A program made the position numbers and the translations under genes. 64,000 nucleotides of DNA from Chrysemys picta bellii (taxonomy: Eukaryota; Chordata; Testudines; Emydidae), in the NCBI RefSeq assembly GCF_011386835.1, contig NC_088791.1:124162943-124226942 (forward strand), written 5' to 3'. The notes beneath the pieces are model-generated. The model did not search any database. It worked only from the letters and a program-made list of their open reading frames with translations, and had not been told where the DNA came from. Below, in pieces: positions 37,325 to 50,399 of this stretch. Each line of letters begins with the position of its first letter. The stretch's first letter is position 1.

Positions 37325-40010
37325 TTGTCTTGTTTAAGCCATGTACTTTCCAATTATCATTTTCCTGTTTGGCTGGGGGAATCCTTTTATAGGTTTAAAT
37401 GTTGGTATTTTTATATATATTTCAGAGGGCCGAAATATCAAGTAACTTTAATTCTCAGGATGAGGGGAAAAATCAGGTCATTAAAAAAACTTTTTCACCT
37501 AAGATCATTTCTAGGGAGCCCCAGCAGTTTAAAAAGTAGAATGATTTGTCAGGGCAAATAGTTAAGGTTAAAAAGCATGAAAAGGTGTTAAAGACATACG
37601 TTTGGCATGGCACTGCAGTGAGTTGTAAATCTTATGTTAACAGATTAACTATGGCGTATGGAGAGCCCTTTATTGCAGTTCATCAACAACAGATGAGCAT
37701 TACTTAAGCAGCAATATTTCTGCTTTCTGGATGACATCCAGTGAAAATGAATAGACACAACAAACTTTTTTCTCCCCTCTGGCATGGATGACTGGATCTA
37801 TAGGGTAAGGGGCAGTCACTGAACAAGAGTTATTTCGATGTATAAATAGAAGGGATCATGCAAGCTTTTCTTACATTCACAGAGATTTAGTAAAAGGAAG
37901 CAAAAAGAACAATGCCCTTCAACATCTCTTAAAGCAGAGCTGACTGTGCCTTTAATAAATGACAAATTTTAATAGGATGAAGACTCGGTAAAAACAGAGA
38001 GACTGACAATACTTAGAGTAACTGGGGTACTGGGAGCTGTAATGATGAGACTCCTTAAAAAAGATGGCAGGAGAAAAAAATTAGTTAAGGAGAATGTGAA
38101 AAGCAGGGTGGTGGAGTGGTGCATTAAACGCTATATGGAATAGAAATGTGTAGGAATGCATACAACATTTAAACCTGACAGCACCAGCAACATACCTGTT
38201 CTGTTCCAAACACCTTCACACTTTAGATCTGAAATCCAACTTCAGATCGGGATCGAAATAAGAGGCAGAACCAAACCCTTGATTCAAAGCCACCAAATTT
38301 CTTAAGGGGGGGGGAGGGGGAAGATGGGTGGAGATGCGGAGGTGTGAGATGGAGAGGGTTAGGCTGGGGATTCCAAAATCTGGATCAGAATTTTACACCT
38401 TGAATCCTTCTGGAGTTTTGTATATTGGATGGCACTGATCATACCAGCCTTTAGTGTCTGTGCATGACAACCTCAGCACAGACATTACCCTCAACATTTG
38501 CTAGGGTTTCAAACTTGATTTGCTCATGTTATGCTGATGTGTCTTCTGTTCTACTATGGGGGTGAGGGTGGGAGCCTCACACCCATTTTAGTGAGAATGC
38601 AAAGGAAACACCAAAAGCAAACAGTGTTTGGGTAGTCTGCCCCTCGAGAAAATGTAATGCAAACAGTTAGGACATTTCTCTTTGGATGAAGGTAATACTT
38701 ATTTGGTGAATGTGTAATATTTTCCAGTGAATTTAAAGCTATGCTTGCAGTCCTATATAAATCCTTTATTGAGTTCCCCAGGTAAAACCCAGATAGAACT
38801 AGTACTCCAGGGAGACTAGCATACAGGGTAATATGAGGGAGTTTATGTATATAAAGAGCTATGGGGCAAATTGTGTGTTCCTTACTCAGGATAATCTCCT
38901 ACTGCTTAAGGAAAGGATCTCAGATATTGGCTCACTGGGATCCTTAGATAGAAGGCACTCTAAAAATACAAATTATTATACATATTATATGTCTAGTCCC
39001 TATTAAAAAACATTGTTGTTAGTGGAATAGCACCTCACCTCCAGTTATGTTAAGGAATATACATGGGTCCTGTATATCAAGATGTTGTCCTAAAAAGAAC
39101 AAAGCCGATGAATGATATTGAAAGTTCCATAGTAGCCCATCAGCAGTCCTCAAGATATTATTCGAGGTGTCCCATGTGTATCAGATCAATTCTTTCAATT
39201 TAATGAATGCCTTTTCAGTGTCTGAGAGATGCCTACCCTTTTAGATTGAAAGAGAGGTCCCTTATGTCCAAAACCGGAAGCTCTTGAGCTAAACAAGAAT
39301 CTCCAGGATGTGGCAATAGAGTTGTGAAACTTTTAAAAGGAAAACCGACACCAAACGAGGCTCAGTTGGGCGTTGGGTTTTGTTAAAAGCCTGAGCCTCT
39401 GAGCACATTCACCATGGTTTGGGAACCTTCCAGAGAATTTAGTTTTAAGTAAAGGCCTAAACTAAAACCTTGAAGTTCAGCCTCTTGCACCCTTGCATGT
39501 AACCCAACCCTGTATTCAAATTCAATTTTTGAAAGTGGCTCCTTATTTTATGAGCCCATTCAAGATCTGAATGTCTCAAAATTTGGTGTGTTCAAAACCT
39601 GGATCCAATTTTTGTGGCCTGGTATCTCTACAATCAAGGTAATTGGAACTGATTTTATGTTTTTTGTTGACAATCAGGCAAAACTTGGAATTTTTGGCTA
39701 TTTACTTTGGCAGTTTGGATCCATTTGAACTGAAACTCGGCAAAAAAATTAGGAACTGTTAACCCATATAAATCTAAATTGTGTAAGAAGGTACAGATGT
39801 ACTCTATAGAGACCAAAGCTTCCAAGTTTAATTTTATTTTCTATTACTTCCTTCTCATGAGTAGGGGAAAAGCTCCATCAAACATGTCGGTAGGTAACAT
39901 GTTAAGTTTAAACAGCACACTTTAAGTCCACAGGGCATCCTAGTCAACTTTCTATTCAAAGACTGTCAAGATAAAACTCAGATTTACAGTAGGAAGCACT
40001 AATTTTCCAA
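37325..40010. other. Intron interior, no feature seen
   Basis: No coding signal. The pieces near 38.23 and 39.4-39.75 kb resemble wording elsewhere (ggatccaatttttgtgg; gaactgaaactcggcaa), perhaps from eroded repeats. There is a G-run at about 38307-38320. Confidence 0.4.
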
Positions 40011-40014
40011 AGAT

Positions 40015-40165
40015 TGGAGCATGGGAATGGAGACCTAGTTTCTTTCCCAGCTTTGCAACTGACTGGCTATGTGACCGTGGGAAAATCACTTGAAGTAGAG
40101 GTTATATGGAAACTTTCTGTGCCTCAGTTTCCCTTATATAAAATGGAAACCTTACTTCTCATCAT
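40015..40165 (+). repeat. MIR SINE
   Basis: Forward MIR: ctggctatgtgaccgtggga, aaatcacttga, then ctgtgcctcagtttccctta and aaaatgg. It carries a small insertion between the two parts. Confidence 0.8.
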
Positions 40166-42047
40166 TGTGAAAGAGAGGTGAACTCAAGCCAACACAAAAT
40201 GTTTTTATGGAATTATGAAAAATTAATGTAAACTGATGGTTTGAATTTAAAATTTCTGCTGTAAACCCAGTTACTACATCCTCCAGCTTATATGTCCCCC
40301 ACCTCAATCCAACAGCCAAGCCACTTGGAATACTGTACAGTTTAATAAATATAAACTAAAAGATAATTTAAACAATATTTTTAAATGATTGTATTAATTT
40401 TAAACAGATAAAAAGTTAAAGATCCAGTTCAAACGGGGGAAAAGGGAATGAAGTAGAAAGGTAACAAAGGGATCATTGATGAGCTGTCAGAAAAATCCCA
40501 AACAAAAAAAGTAATTTTGAAAAAAATAAATAAATTAGAAAGTATGGGGAGAAGAATAGAGGCAGATTTCGAAGAGGAGTGAGCTCCACCATACACACAA
40601 TAAAGGTGTGATCTGATACCTCCTACTAGAGGGCTGTATCAGAGGGTAGATAACTGTCAGGAAGACCCTCACGGAGAAGGTGTTGAATATAGTCTGGACT
40701 TCTACTGTTCAGGTTTAAAAAAAATTAGTGAGTTTACAGTCAATCTGCCATTGTATAGGCAGCCTGTGTAAATAATGCTGGGTAGATGTAGTATACTCAT
40801 ACTCTGCAAACTTGTAAAGTGGTGTGCAGCTGTATTTTGAACACGATACAAGATACAGAGAAGTGTTGTGGGAAGCTGTGGAAGGAGTGAATGATTGTAA
40901 TTGCATCTGGTGTCCAAGAGGGCATATTCTGCTGTTGTGAAGTCATCAGGGTCTATTATTTATGTAAGAATTTCAGAAACTGAAAATCTCCACTTTCTTA
41001 ACATGACCAACCTCTAGCTGTCTACCAGTGCATGAATTCTCTTCAAGAGCAGGGAGTCAAAGCAAGAGTGAGCCTCCTCACACCAGCAACTTCTACACAG
41101 CAGCAAGACTTTTCCCTCCAGGATTTAGGACAAGAGAGCTCCGATACACCCACCGAATGCTATTATCCAAACATTCCTTCAGAACAGAGGCTGAATATGC
41201 AAAGTCCACTGAGCAGGACAAGCTGCGTATCATTCGCATACTGATCTGATGATATTGAACATGGTGTTTAGAAATTGTCTCACAAAGAGGTCTCATATAA
41301 GATGAGCAACATGAAAGGAAAGAACACATCTTTGAGGGAGGCTGAATGTCAGATAACTTATTGCTGACACACAATTGTCTGTCACCTCTGATTATCTTCA
41401 AAGTATGACTGGAAAGACTGGCAGGCAGTTCTAGATACACCAGCAATGTTCCATAATAGCTAGTGCAACAATCCAGGGCTCATATTAAAAAACCAAATAG
41501 CCAGTTCAAACTAAAACCAGAAGAGATCATGATCTTTATGAAGACAGTCTCAAATGAAAATGAAGGCTGGGGCCTACTCAGGATATCATGTCCAAATAGG
41601 CTTGGAACTGAACAGCTGTTGCCTTCTTAGTCACTTTCCTCAAAAAAGGAATATTAGTGATTACAGGACTAGTCAATAACCACCCAATATGGAGAGGTGA
41701 TATTTTGAAGAATAGAAAAACTTCTGCCTAGTTAAGGATGGTCAGCATCCGCTCTGACAAAGAGAGGCACTGCTAATAACTAATTATACCCCAGCCATAC
41801 TCGTTGGTTTAAGCATCCATGCTAAGGAAAGATCAGAACCACAGGGGATGGGTCTCACAGAACCTAAAAAAATCACGGACATCCTCATCAGAAACCAAGT
41901 TAACTGACAGCCATGGGAGCCAATCCATTGGGAATTTGTGGCTCTACAATCAAAAGACCTTTACACTTCCAAGGCCCAGTATACAGTATTATGAAACAGA
42001 GTAGCTTCCCTTTAAAAGCCTACTTTTCAAAACATAAAGCACAGGGA

Positions 42048-42152
42048 GTGGCATTTTCAAAGGTGCCTAAGGAAGTTAGGAACCCAGCTTGCATTGTAAA
42101 TTAATGAGAGTTGGATGCCTAGCTCTCTTAGGCACTTTTGAAAATCCCATCC
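42048..42152. repeat. Palindromic MITE (gattttcaaa type)
   Basis: ggcattttcaaaggtgccta and aggaagttaggaacccagc are inverted against ttggatgcctagctctctta and ggcacttttgaaaatccc. Confidence 0.75.
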
Positions 42153-42245
42153 AGAGAGGATGAATAACTTGTCCAAAATCATAGAGCAAATGAGTGATTG
42201 AGCTAGGAATAGACCCCAGAAGACCCTTTCCAACCACTAGGACAC
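42153..42245 (-). repeat. MIR SINE fragment
   Basis: Reverse MIR: aataacttgtccaaaatcat, gagctaggaatagacccc, tttccaaccactaggacac. It directly abuts the MITE to its left. Confidence 0.6.
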
Positions 42246-44289
42246 ACTTATTGTCCATCCAAATACTAAACAGGTTAGAAGGTTAACTTCTAAAGACCAC
42301 AAGACTTAACACACTGGGCCAAGTTCATCCCTCTTACAGCTGAAATGAGTTCATTTTGAGTCACCATGGTACATGGTGCATTCTAATTTGTAGCGATTTT
42401 TCATATTTTTAGAGATGAGTCAGGACTGAGATCCCACAGGAAACCCAGGACAACTTGCTTTACCTGTGAGCTATCTAGACAAGTTCATCACTGGTGTAAA
42501 TGCACTGATGTCAGTCGAATTACATTAAGGATGAATTTGGAGCCTTGATTTTATAGGAACCATATTGCAATATTCTGTGAAGAACAACCTATAGGTGGTT
42601 ATGTTCAAGACATAGTCATCACAGATGCAGCCAATTTGTGCTGTCACTTTTCAGGGTATAATCACATATTAAAAATGGATTGTGATAGTGCAATGAAGAG
42701 CAGCTAAAAGAAGCTGGAACAAAGAAGGGAATAATTAAGGACTATGTCCAGTTGGGAATGGGATTGATGTGAAACAGATTTGTTTTCATTAGTTCAATGC
42801 ATCAGCTAAAAAAAAGATGAAGTAAATTAAAGGCTTTGAAAATACAGCAGAATTATCAGAAGAAAATCCCTCTCTACCTATTGACCTTTACAACTTGTGT
42901 CATGGAAAGAACTTTCAAGCTGGAGACCAACCATTCCATTCACGTGTCTTTAAAAAAAAAAAATCCCAATTTGCCTCCAAATAAACAGCCCTTAATACAC
43001 TCAAAGTGCTCCCAATGTAGATAAAATCTGATGGTAGTGGTTGGTTGTTGTAATACACAGATATCATTAGTGATTTTACATCACTGAGAGAGGGATTTTC
43101 TAGAGTGTGTGTAGCCCTCAAAGTCTTTCTGAGCCTGTGAGGGCAGCACTGTGTGTGTGTGTGTGTATTATATATAAGACTAAAACTCTAATGGTAGAGG
43201 ATTATCATTTTCCATTATGCTGATGAAAGGATGAGTTCCCAAAGCTCTTATTACAACTTTGTAAGTGGTTTCTTACAGTGAAAGGAGGGATCTTTGCAGC
43301 AATGTGTGTACATTACGGGAGTAGTTCTGGGTATGACTACAATTTTGCAAAGTGATACTTGAGGAGTGCTGAGTGCTATGTGATTGATTAGCTTTCCCTG
43401 GAACTGCTTTTGTTGTCTAAAGATATCACCTGAAACAAACAATATAAAACTCAGATCCTCATAATGCAAAAGATACAGCAAATGCCATGTCAGCTATAAT
43501 TGGTGTCTGCTTTTTAGGGAAATAGCCTAATATTTTGCTTGAAGGAGAGAAAAATCAACCCTTATGGAAAAGGATGAATACCTACAGGGTTTGTGTAGAA
43601 AATAAGTGGGTTATCATAGAAATTATTCTTAAAAACCAACATAATTTAATAGAGAATGTCATTTCTATAGAACTCTTGAACCAATGTTTAGAATTCTTTA
43701 GCACAGCAATATTTCACTGTTAAATTCTGCACTGTAATTGGAAATATGTATATATATGTACACATTCTACACACATATACACACATTCTACAGTTTTTTA
43801 GAGTAGTTCCTATACAATGTCATTGAGAATCTGATTCTGCTCCCATTGAGATCAGTAGCAAATCAATAAATTAGGTGTAGACTCAGGCTCTTGATTTCTG
43901 TAGAACCCAGTAGGTTTCATCCTTATGACATGAGTCCAACAGAGGTATTGGTAGGAACATCTGAGCTGGTGGGCATGGGAGGCAGCCTCCCTAGCCATTT
44001 CCTGTAGAGAAGACCTGACACTGCAGGGAAAAGGGGCAGACCACCACTTCAATGAAACAACCTGCTCCAGGGGTGAGACGGGGGGAATGTGTAGCTCAAC
44101 AGGATCTGCTGCCACAAGTAAGAAGAACCCTTACTAAAAGGGTATAAACTGTTTTGAGGTTAGGGCAGGTTGTTCTTTCAATCAGAATTGGTTCAGCCAT
44201 CCCTAATTATAATATATGCCAAAGACTGATGGTCAATTCATTTACAGACCATGTAACTTTTCTTTCCAAAAGACAATTTGTTACACAAC

Positions 44290-44314
44290 TTTTTTTTTTT
44301 TTTTTTTTTTTTTT
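44290..44314. repeat. Poly(T) tract
   Basis: Twenty-five T in a row. Confidence 0.95.
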
Positions 44315-44515
44315 AAAGATTATATGAAAGTCCCAAATGTAATAGGCTCCTGTGGGGCTTGTTGCTGTCCAAGGACACTGATCAGGGTTGTGCCTCATTC
44401 TGAGGCAGAAAAGGAATGGAAGAGGAGAACTTAAGGGAATGGGGAGTCCCTTAGAAGAAGATCTTTTCCTTAAATACTCCAAACTGATTTTGATTTTGAA
44501 TGGTCAAACTGTATA

Positions 44516-44548
44516 GGTGTGTGTGTGTGCGCGCGTGCACACACATAC
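44516..44548. repeat. Self-complementary GT/GC/CA repeat
   Basis: GT repeats, then gcgcgcgt, then GCACACACACA. This purine/pyrimidine alternation favours Z-DNA or a hairpin. Confidence 0.8.
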
Positions 44549-44755
44549 AGGGCACCATACTGAGTTTTGAACCAGAGGAGAGATCAGCGTAGCTGAGAGG
44601 GAGAGGCAATAGTGGATCTAAACCAGTTTTCCTCACCTAGATCCTAAGGCTGGCCAAGGGCCACAATGACCTTAGTGCAAGTTAGAGCAGCCTAACAAGC
44701 AGCCTCTAACTTGAGCCAGCTTGGAAGGCCCAAAGGCCATGACCCCAACAGGATC

Positions 44756-44870
44756 CAGTGGTGCTGGAATGATTTTTATAGTGGGGGTGCTGAAGGTGGA
44801 AATCATGTATTTGGGTTGTTATTATTTCAAGCCAGGGGGTGCGGCAGCACCCCTAGTTTCAGCACCTATG
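44756..44870. mobile_element. hAT-type MITE, 115 bp, with 8-bp target duplication
   Basis: The ends cagtggtgctggaatgattt and tagtttcagcacctatg are imperfectly inverted. The flanks carry acaggatc at 44748-44755 and again at 44871-44878. The 8-bp duplication and CA...TG ends fit the hAT superfamily. Non-coding. Confidence 0.9.
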
Positions 44871-47856
44871 ACAGGATCACCAGAATGCAGTGCCCTCTGG
44901 CCTTGCACCAACACATATCCTACACCCGGAGGGCCAAGAGGAGCTAACATAGAGCCAGTTTTATGCCAGCCTAAGGATTCCTTCATGGAGAAGAAATTCT
45001 CAGCTGCTCATTTAGAGCCACTTTAAGGTCCCTTAATGAGCACTGCGTCATCAGTTGCCATTGCATGGGCCAGTATCTGGCTAATAATGTCCTGAGCCCA
45101 ATCCTGTCTCACACTATAATCTGTACAAGATTTGTACAATACAGCTGGCAGAGTACAATAATTTCTGGTCAGAGTGATAGTCTTAAATTCAGTTGTCTAT
45201 CAGAGCAAAGGTTCACATGTACAACCTGCATACCAGTCCTAGTCATAGAAAAACGAGCATTCACTCTTAATCCAACTGTCTATACGTTAGCTTGTGTAAA
45301 ACACAGACCAACATTAGTGTGCTTGTGAGACAAATTATTCCCAAATGAGTGAAGATTAAAGCCACATCTGAAAGGAAACTAAATGCATGTGCAATTTATA
45401 CAGAAGTACTAAAAGGCATTTTAAAGTTTGCAGAGAGCATTTGTTGTCCTAATGCTGCCTCCCCCTTTCTTGCCGTTTTTCTTTACTTTCTGCCTTGATT
45501 CTCAGTAGATTTATGACAGACAGAGCTGACTTAGGAGAAACCAGTAGGCAGGCCTGCATTTGTGGGCAGAGAAAGGAATATGTGAGTGGGTAACATTTGA
45601 AATTAGGAATTTGTTTTTTTTAGGACTTAAAGTGGAACGTCAAGGGGTTAAAGGTTTTGTGTGTATGTACAGACACACACACACACATTTTATGAGGATA
45701 TGAAAAATAATGGACAGCATTTTTTTTGACACAACATGCACCAAATCCTCTCAAATTGGCTAATCTTAAAAATTCACAATTAATCTGTGTTAACCAAGGG
45801 TTATCAAAGTAAAATTGTGTGGTACTAATGTAACTGTTGAGAAGAACTACAAGATGACAACTAGAAACGGAATTTATATGATGTAGAAGGCTAATACTTG
45901 GAATCAAATAATAGTTAAGGTTACAAGTGAGAAGAAGTCTGGTGGTTTTATCTTAATTCTTATTTATACTCTCATAAGGTTCAGCCAATGAACAGTCTCT
46001 CCACAGGAAAGAATGATAGTTGTGATGAACTGAGTTATAGTGGGAGAGGCTGGCAGAGTACCTACCCTGTAGTGTGCCTTGCTCAGCTACTTGTCCCTCA
46101 TTTTCAAGAGTACTAAAATTAATTCTTAAAATTACAGACAGAAGGAGGAAAAAGGCTGTCTCAAGCCTTCTTATTAAGGGGCAGAATACTAATTAAGACC
46201 GACACATAATGTGAAGTCAAAGTGGCTACAACTTTTAGTGACAACAAATACAAATGGTGCACTTGTGAAGGGTGCTGGAAGAGACATAGTAAATCTGAGA
46301 GAGCGCCTTAAAATCTCCAGGCCAGTGGGCTTGTCAGATCTGAGGTTGACTGGCCAGTTACCTGATCGATAGGTTGCAGGGGTGTTCAGAACGTGTGATC
46401 CATGGCTTGGGCAGAATGTGTGACAGAGATACTTCCATCCTACATCCAACTATGTGGGCATCACTGATGGAAAGCCACCAGGTTATGCAGGCACCCCGTA
46501 TTCCCCCAGCATCTCTGCTGAACACAGTGGGGAAGGCTCCTTTGCTAAACATATGCCGCACTCTGGACACACCACTAGCAGCCTGCTGCTCCAGATGGGG
46601 CCAGATGAGGATTTGGGCACGGAAATGCTGGTAATGTCTGCCATTGTGCCACTTGTTTGCAGTGGGCGGTATTTATATTTTGTTAAGAATAGGAGAGTTC
46701 CATCTTACCTATTATTAATACCTCAGAATTGTTCTTCTCATAACATATCCATCTACCAATCCAAAAACTGCTGGATATTGGCCATGTCCAATTAGAAAGA
46801 AATTATAAGCAAATGTACATTGACCATGACCCTTTATGAGGCAGGCAGATGCTCAGAACTCTAGAAGAAAGTTTTCCTGTTTGGAATGAACTCTGATGAG
46901 ATGGAAGAAAATAAGGGGGAGGGGGAAACTCAAAGGAGGGACCCCAGGATTGGCAAATAGTTATTTTATGAGATTAAATTCTGAAGATATATGAATTTTC
47001 TAGTAAGACAAAACTATACTATTCTCATACAAATCACCCTGTATCAATCCTGTAGCTTCAGGGAAGTAGCAATCAGAAGAAGAATATGAGGAAGGGAACA
47101 ATACTAACATGTAATCACATGATTGAACATGAGCAAGAAGAACAAGAAATTGGATGAATTACATACACAGGGAATGAAAAATGTTAGATGGGAAGGAGCA
47201 CCTGCAGGATCAGGAGACCAATGGTTAAATTTAGCACTGTTCCCTCCTTCATACTCATCTTTTGATCATTACTTCCCAGCAGTTTCAGGATTGGCAGAAG
47301 ATTATTTGTATGAAAATGAGAGGAGGATCCCACTTCCACCTTCTATTATTTGGTGAAAATGTGGAGAGACAACAAGGCTACAGCCTTGGAGATCTGCTCC
47401 TAGAAAGGCCTGTTTCTCCGCCGTGGGAGTTGCTACAGATCTAATGAAGCACATCTGAGACTCTGGTGATGTTTTATGAACATTAGAGGATTCCCTAGTG
47501 GCTGTTCTGGTAATCTGAAATAGTGGCTTTACGGAACCTTTTGACCTTTTTATTATAACTAATGAAGCGAGCGTCTTACCACTTCTTAAAGGTGAAGTTC
47601 TATTTAAGTAGACCTTGAGGGGTCTGAACAAAACTAGGGAATGTAGAATCATCTCCTTCTGACAGGATGGACTGGGGAAGAGGATCATCTGACTTAATAT
47701 AGAAAAGCGAATTGACATTTGGTACTGGTAATGATTCTGGAGAAGGTCTGAGACCTAACCATCAGGCAAAGGATTGGAGAAAAAGGGTCTTTACAGGAAA
47801 TAGCACCCAATTCACTAACTCTATAAGCTGAAGTGGTGATAATAATGAAGGAGACT

Positions 47857-48072
47857 AATGGCTTGTCTATGCTGCCCTGCAGTTTGGACGACAGTGGTGT
47901 GAACAGCAGCGTTCACCTAAGGGCTGCAGAATTACATTAGTGCAAACTATGGATCTTTAATTTCATGCCCACATTGTCTACATGGGAGCAGTTACAACAC
48001 AGCACTTTAGAGTGTGCTGCAATTCACATAGCTGTAGTCCAAATTGCAGGGCAATGTAGACATACTCTAATT
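47857..48072. mobile_element. hAT-like MITE
   Basis: The left end, ggcttgtctatgctgccctg (cagtttggac follows), is inverted against the right end, gtccaaattgcagggcaatg (tagacatac follows). The terminal inverted repeats are about 30 bp with a few mismatches. The target duplication is uncertain. Confidence 0.75.
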
Positions 48073-48742
48073 ATCAGATAGTAAAGGAAAACTGACCGCA
48101 AAGAATTCAAGGAGAATTTTGGTTACATAGGTAAGAACTGAGTTGAATAGCTAAGAACTGAGTTGAGGTTCCTTGTGGCAATTAATCTCAATGATGTATA
48201 TCAAACATTTTGTTGATTGAAGGAAAGAAGAAATATTAGAGTGTACAGCAGAGATGTTTGGTCTTGTGAGATTGAGTGCTCCCAAGCCAAATGATTGTCA
48301 TTTAAGAGTTGTAACTCAAGCCTTGTTTTAAATCATTCAATAAGAGCTATAGGACAGAGTTGAGGTACATATCTGAAGAGACACTATTGGCAGAAAGTGA
48401 CCCAGACATTTTGGTAGGTCTTGACTGCACCAGAAAATGAAGCATCTTAGAGGAATAGTTGAAAATATGAAGCATTAGCCTGTCAATCTCCATGCTGCTA
48501 GGGACAGGAAAGTCAGGATCAGGGATCTGCTAGCAGAAGATTGATCAGTTGAGGCAGGATGCACAGTTCTGTGATATTCCTTCTGAGGCTAGTAAGGAAC
48601 CTGCCAAATTTTCTGGGAGATATACAGAAGATGTGGGCATTAGAGAGGGTGAACATATACTTAAGCGCACAGCCAAGGCAGAAAAGATTCACATTTCAAG
48701 ATAAGGGATCATTGTGTCCGGAGCAATAAAGAGTCAGAAATG

Positions 48743-49954
48743 TATTAGGTCAGGGTTGGCAACCTACGGCACGCATGCCAAACACAGCACGCGAGCCGAT
48801 TTTGAATGGCATGCAGCTGCCTGCCACGGTTCCAACCCCCAGCCGCACTCAGCCCCCCCCCACCCACCGCTCTCCCCTGCTGGGACAGGAGGCAGAAGCT
48901 TCGTCCTGCAGCAGCCAAGCTCCCCCCATCCCCCGCTTCTTCCCCCAGCCGTGGTGCAGCCTGCTTTCCTGCCCCTCCTCCTCTCCTTCCCTGCGCCGGC
49001 CCTTGCAAAGGGAGCATGCTCGCTGCTCCGCAAAAGCCCCGTGGCCCTGCTCTCCCGGCCAGAGCTCCAGCCGGTGCGTGGCAGCCCCGCGGCCCCTTGC
49101 TAAAGCCGGCCCTGGGTAAAGGAGGCAGAGAAGAGGTAGAGACGAGGCCTTGGGGAAGGGGGTGGAACAGGACATATCCCTTCCAGCCCCCTGCCATGAG
49201 CCGCTCAGGGCAGAGGGCAGGGGGCTGGGAGCACCCCCACGAGCCGAGCACCCCAGCCCTCTGCCCTGAATCCCCCCCCCCACACCCAGCCTTCTGCCCT
49301 GCACCTCCACACACACCCCAGCCCTCTGCACTCCCCCCCAACACCCAGCCCTCTGCCCTAACCCACTCCACCCCCAGCCCTCTGCCTTGACCTCTGAAGC
49401 CCCCCCCACCCCCAGCCTTCTGCCCTGCACCCCCCACACCCCTCCAGCCCTCTGCTCTGACCTCTGAAGCCCCCCACACTCCCAGCCTTCTGCCCTGCAC
49501 CCCCCACACCTCCAGCCCTCGCCCTGACCTCTGAAGCCCCCCACACCCCCAGCCTTCTGCCCTGCACCTCCACATACCCCCAGCCCTCTGCCCTGACCTC
49601 TGAAGCCCCCCACACCCACTCTTCTGGGGGTGTGGGGGGCTTCAGAGGTCAGGCCCCACTCAGCCTGCTGCCGGCCTAGGTGAACAGAATGCCAGGCTGG
49701 CAGCGAGCTGAGCAGGCTGGTGGCGTAAGATCAGCATTTTAATTTAATTTTAAATGAAGCTTCTTAAATATTTTGAAAACCTTGTTTACTTTACATACAA
49801 CAATAGTTTAGTTATATAATATATAGACTTAGAGAGAGAGAGACCTTCTAAAAAACGTTAAAATGTATTACTGGCACACGAAACCTTAAATTAAAGTAAA
49901 TAAATGAAGACTCGGCACACCGCTTCTGAAAAGTTGCCTACACCTGTATTAGGT
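48743..49954. mobile_element. Non-autonomous hAT element, 1,196 bp, with 8-bp target duplication
   Basis: The element spans 48751-49946. The ends cagggttggcaacctacggc and aagttgcctacacctg are inverted. tattaggt occurs at 48743-48750 and again at 49947-49954, a clean hAT-type 8-bp duplication. The interior is GC-rich and opens long low-complexity frames on both strands, including a minisatellite. None shows a transposase motif. The right-hand 250 bp is AT-rich. Confidence 0.93.
49370..49620. repeat. Minisatellite, unit about 66-68 bp
   Basis: About 3.5 tandem copies of a unit beginning cagccctctgccctgacctc and including ctgaagccccccacaccccc and agccttctgccctgcacc. More degenerate copies extend left to about 49240. 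A short inverted copy (gtggggggcttcagaggtca) follows at 49634. Confidence 0.9.
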
Positions 49955-49975
49955 AAATAGATGTGAAATAGTATG

Positions 49976-50393
49976 ATGGTCTCCAGGGCCGGTGCTACCA
50001 TTAAGGCAAACTAGGCGGTTGCCTAGGGTGCCAAGATTTGGGGGTGCCAAATTGTTTTTACAGCGTTCCTACGCCCCCTCCCCGAGCGCGCGGTCACCGC
50101 TCCACTTCTTCTGCCTCCCAGGCTTGCAGCGCCAATCAGCTATTTGGCGCCGCAAGCCTGGGAGGGGAGGACAATTACAGCAGGGGCGGCGTGCTTGGGG
50201 AGGAGGCGGAGCAGAGGTGAGCTGGGGTGGGGAGCTGCCGCACGGCTCCTGTGGGGGGAGGAGCTGCCACGGGGGGGCGCCTCAGGGCAGATGGGGGGGA
50301 GCTGCCGCAGCGCGCGCGGGGGGGGGGGGGGGGATGCAAGATGGAAGTTTCGCCTAGGGCACAAAACTTCCTTGCACCGGCCCTGATGGTCTC
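49976..50393. mobile_element. hAT-type element, 402 bp, with 8-bp target duplication
   Basis: The element spans 49984-50385, with ends cagggccggtgctaccatta and cttgcaccggccctg. The duplicated target is atggtctc at 49976-49983 and 50386-50393. Inside is a hairpin at about 50114-50168 (cctcccaggcttgcagcgcc against its reverse complement) and a run of G at about 50318-50333. Confidence 0.92.
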
Positions 50394-50399
50394 TTCCTA

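Noticed and set aside
47302..47718. 138-codon minus-strand frame
   Set aside because: No family resemblance, no splice or promoter context, and residue use looks random.
48745..49619. Long open frames (up to 276 codons) on both strands
   Set aside because: They sit inside the hAT element, are proline- or glycine-rich, exist in several frames at once and owe their length to GC-rich tandem repeats.
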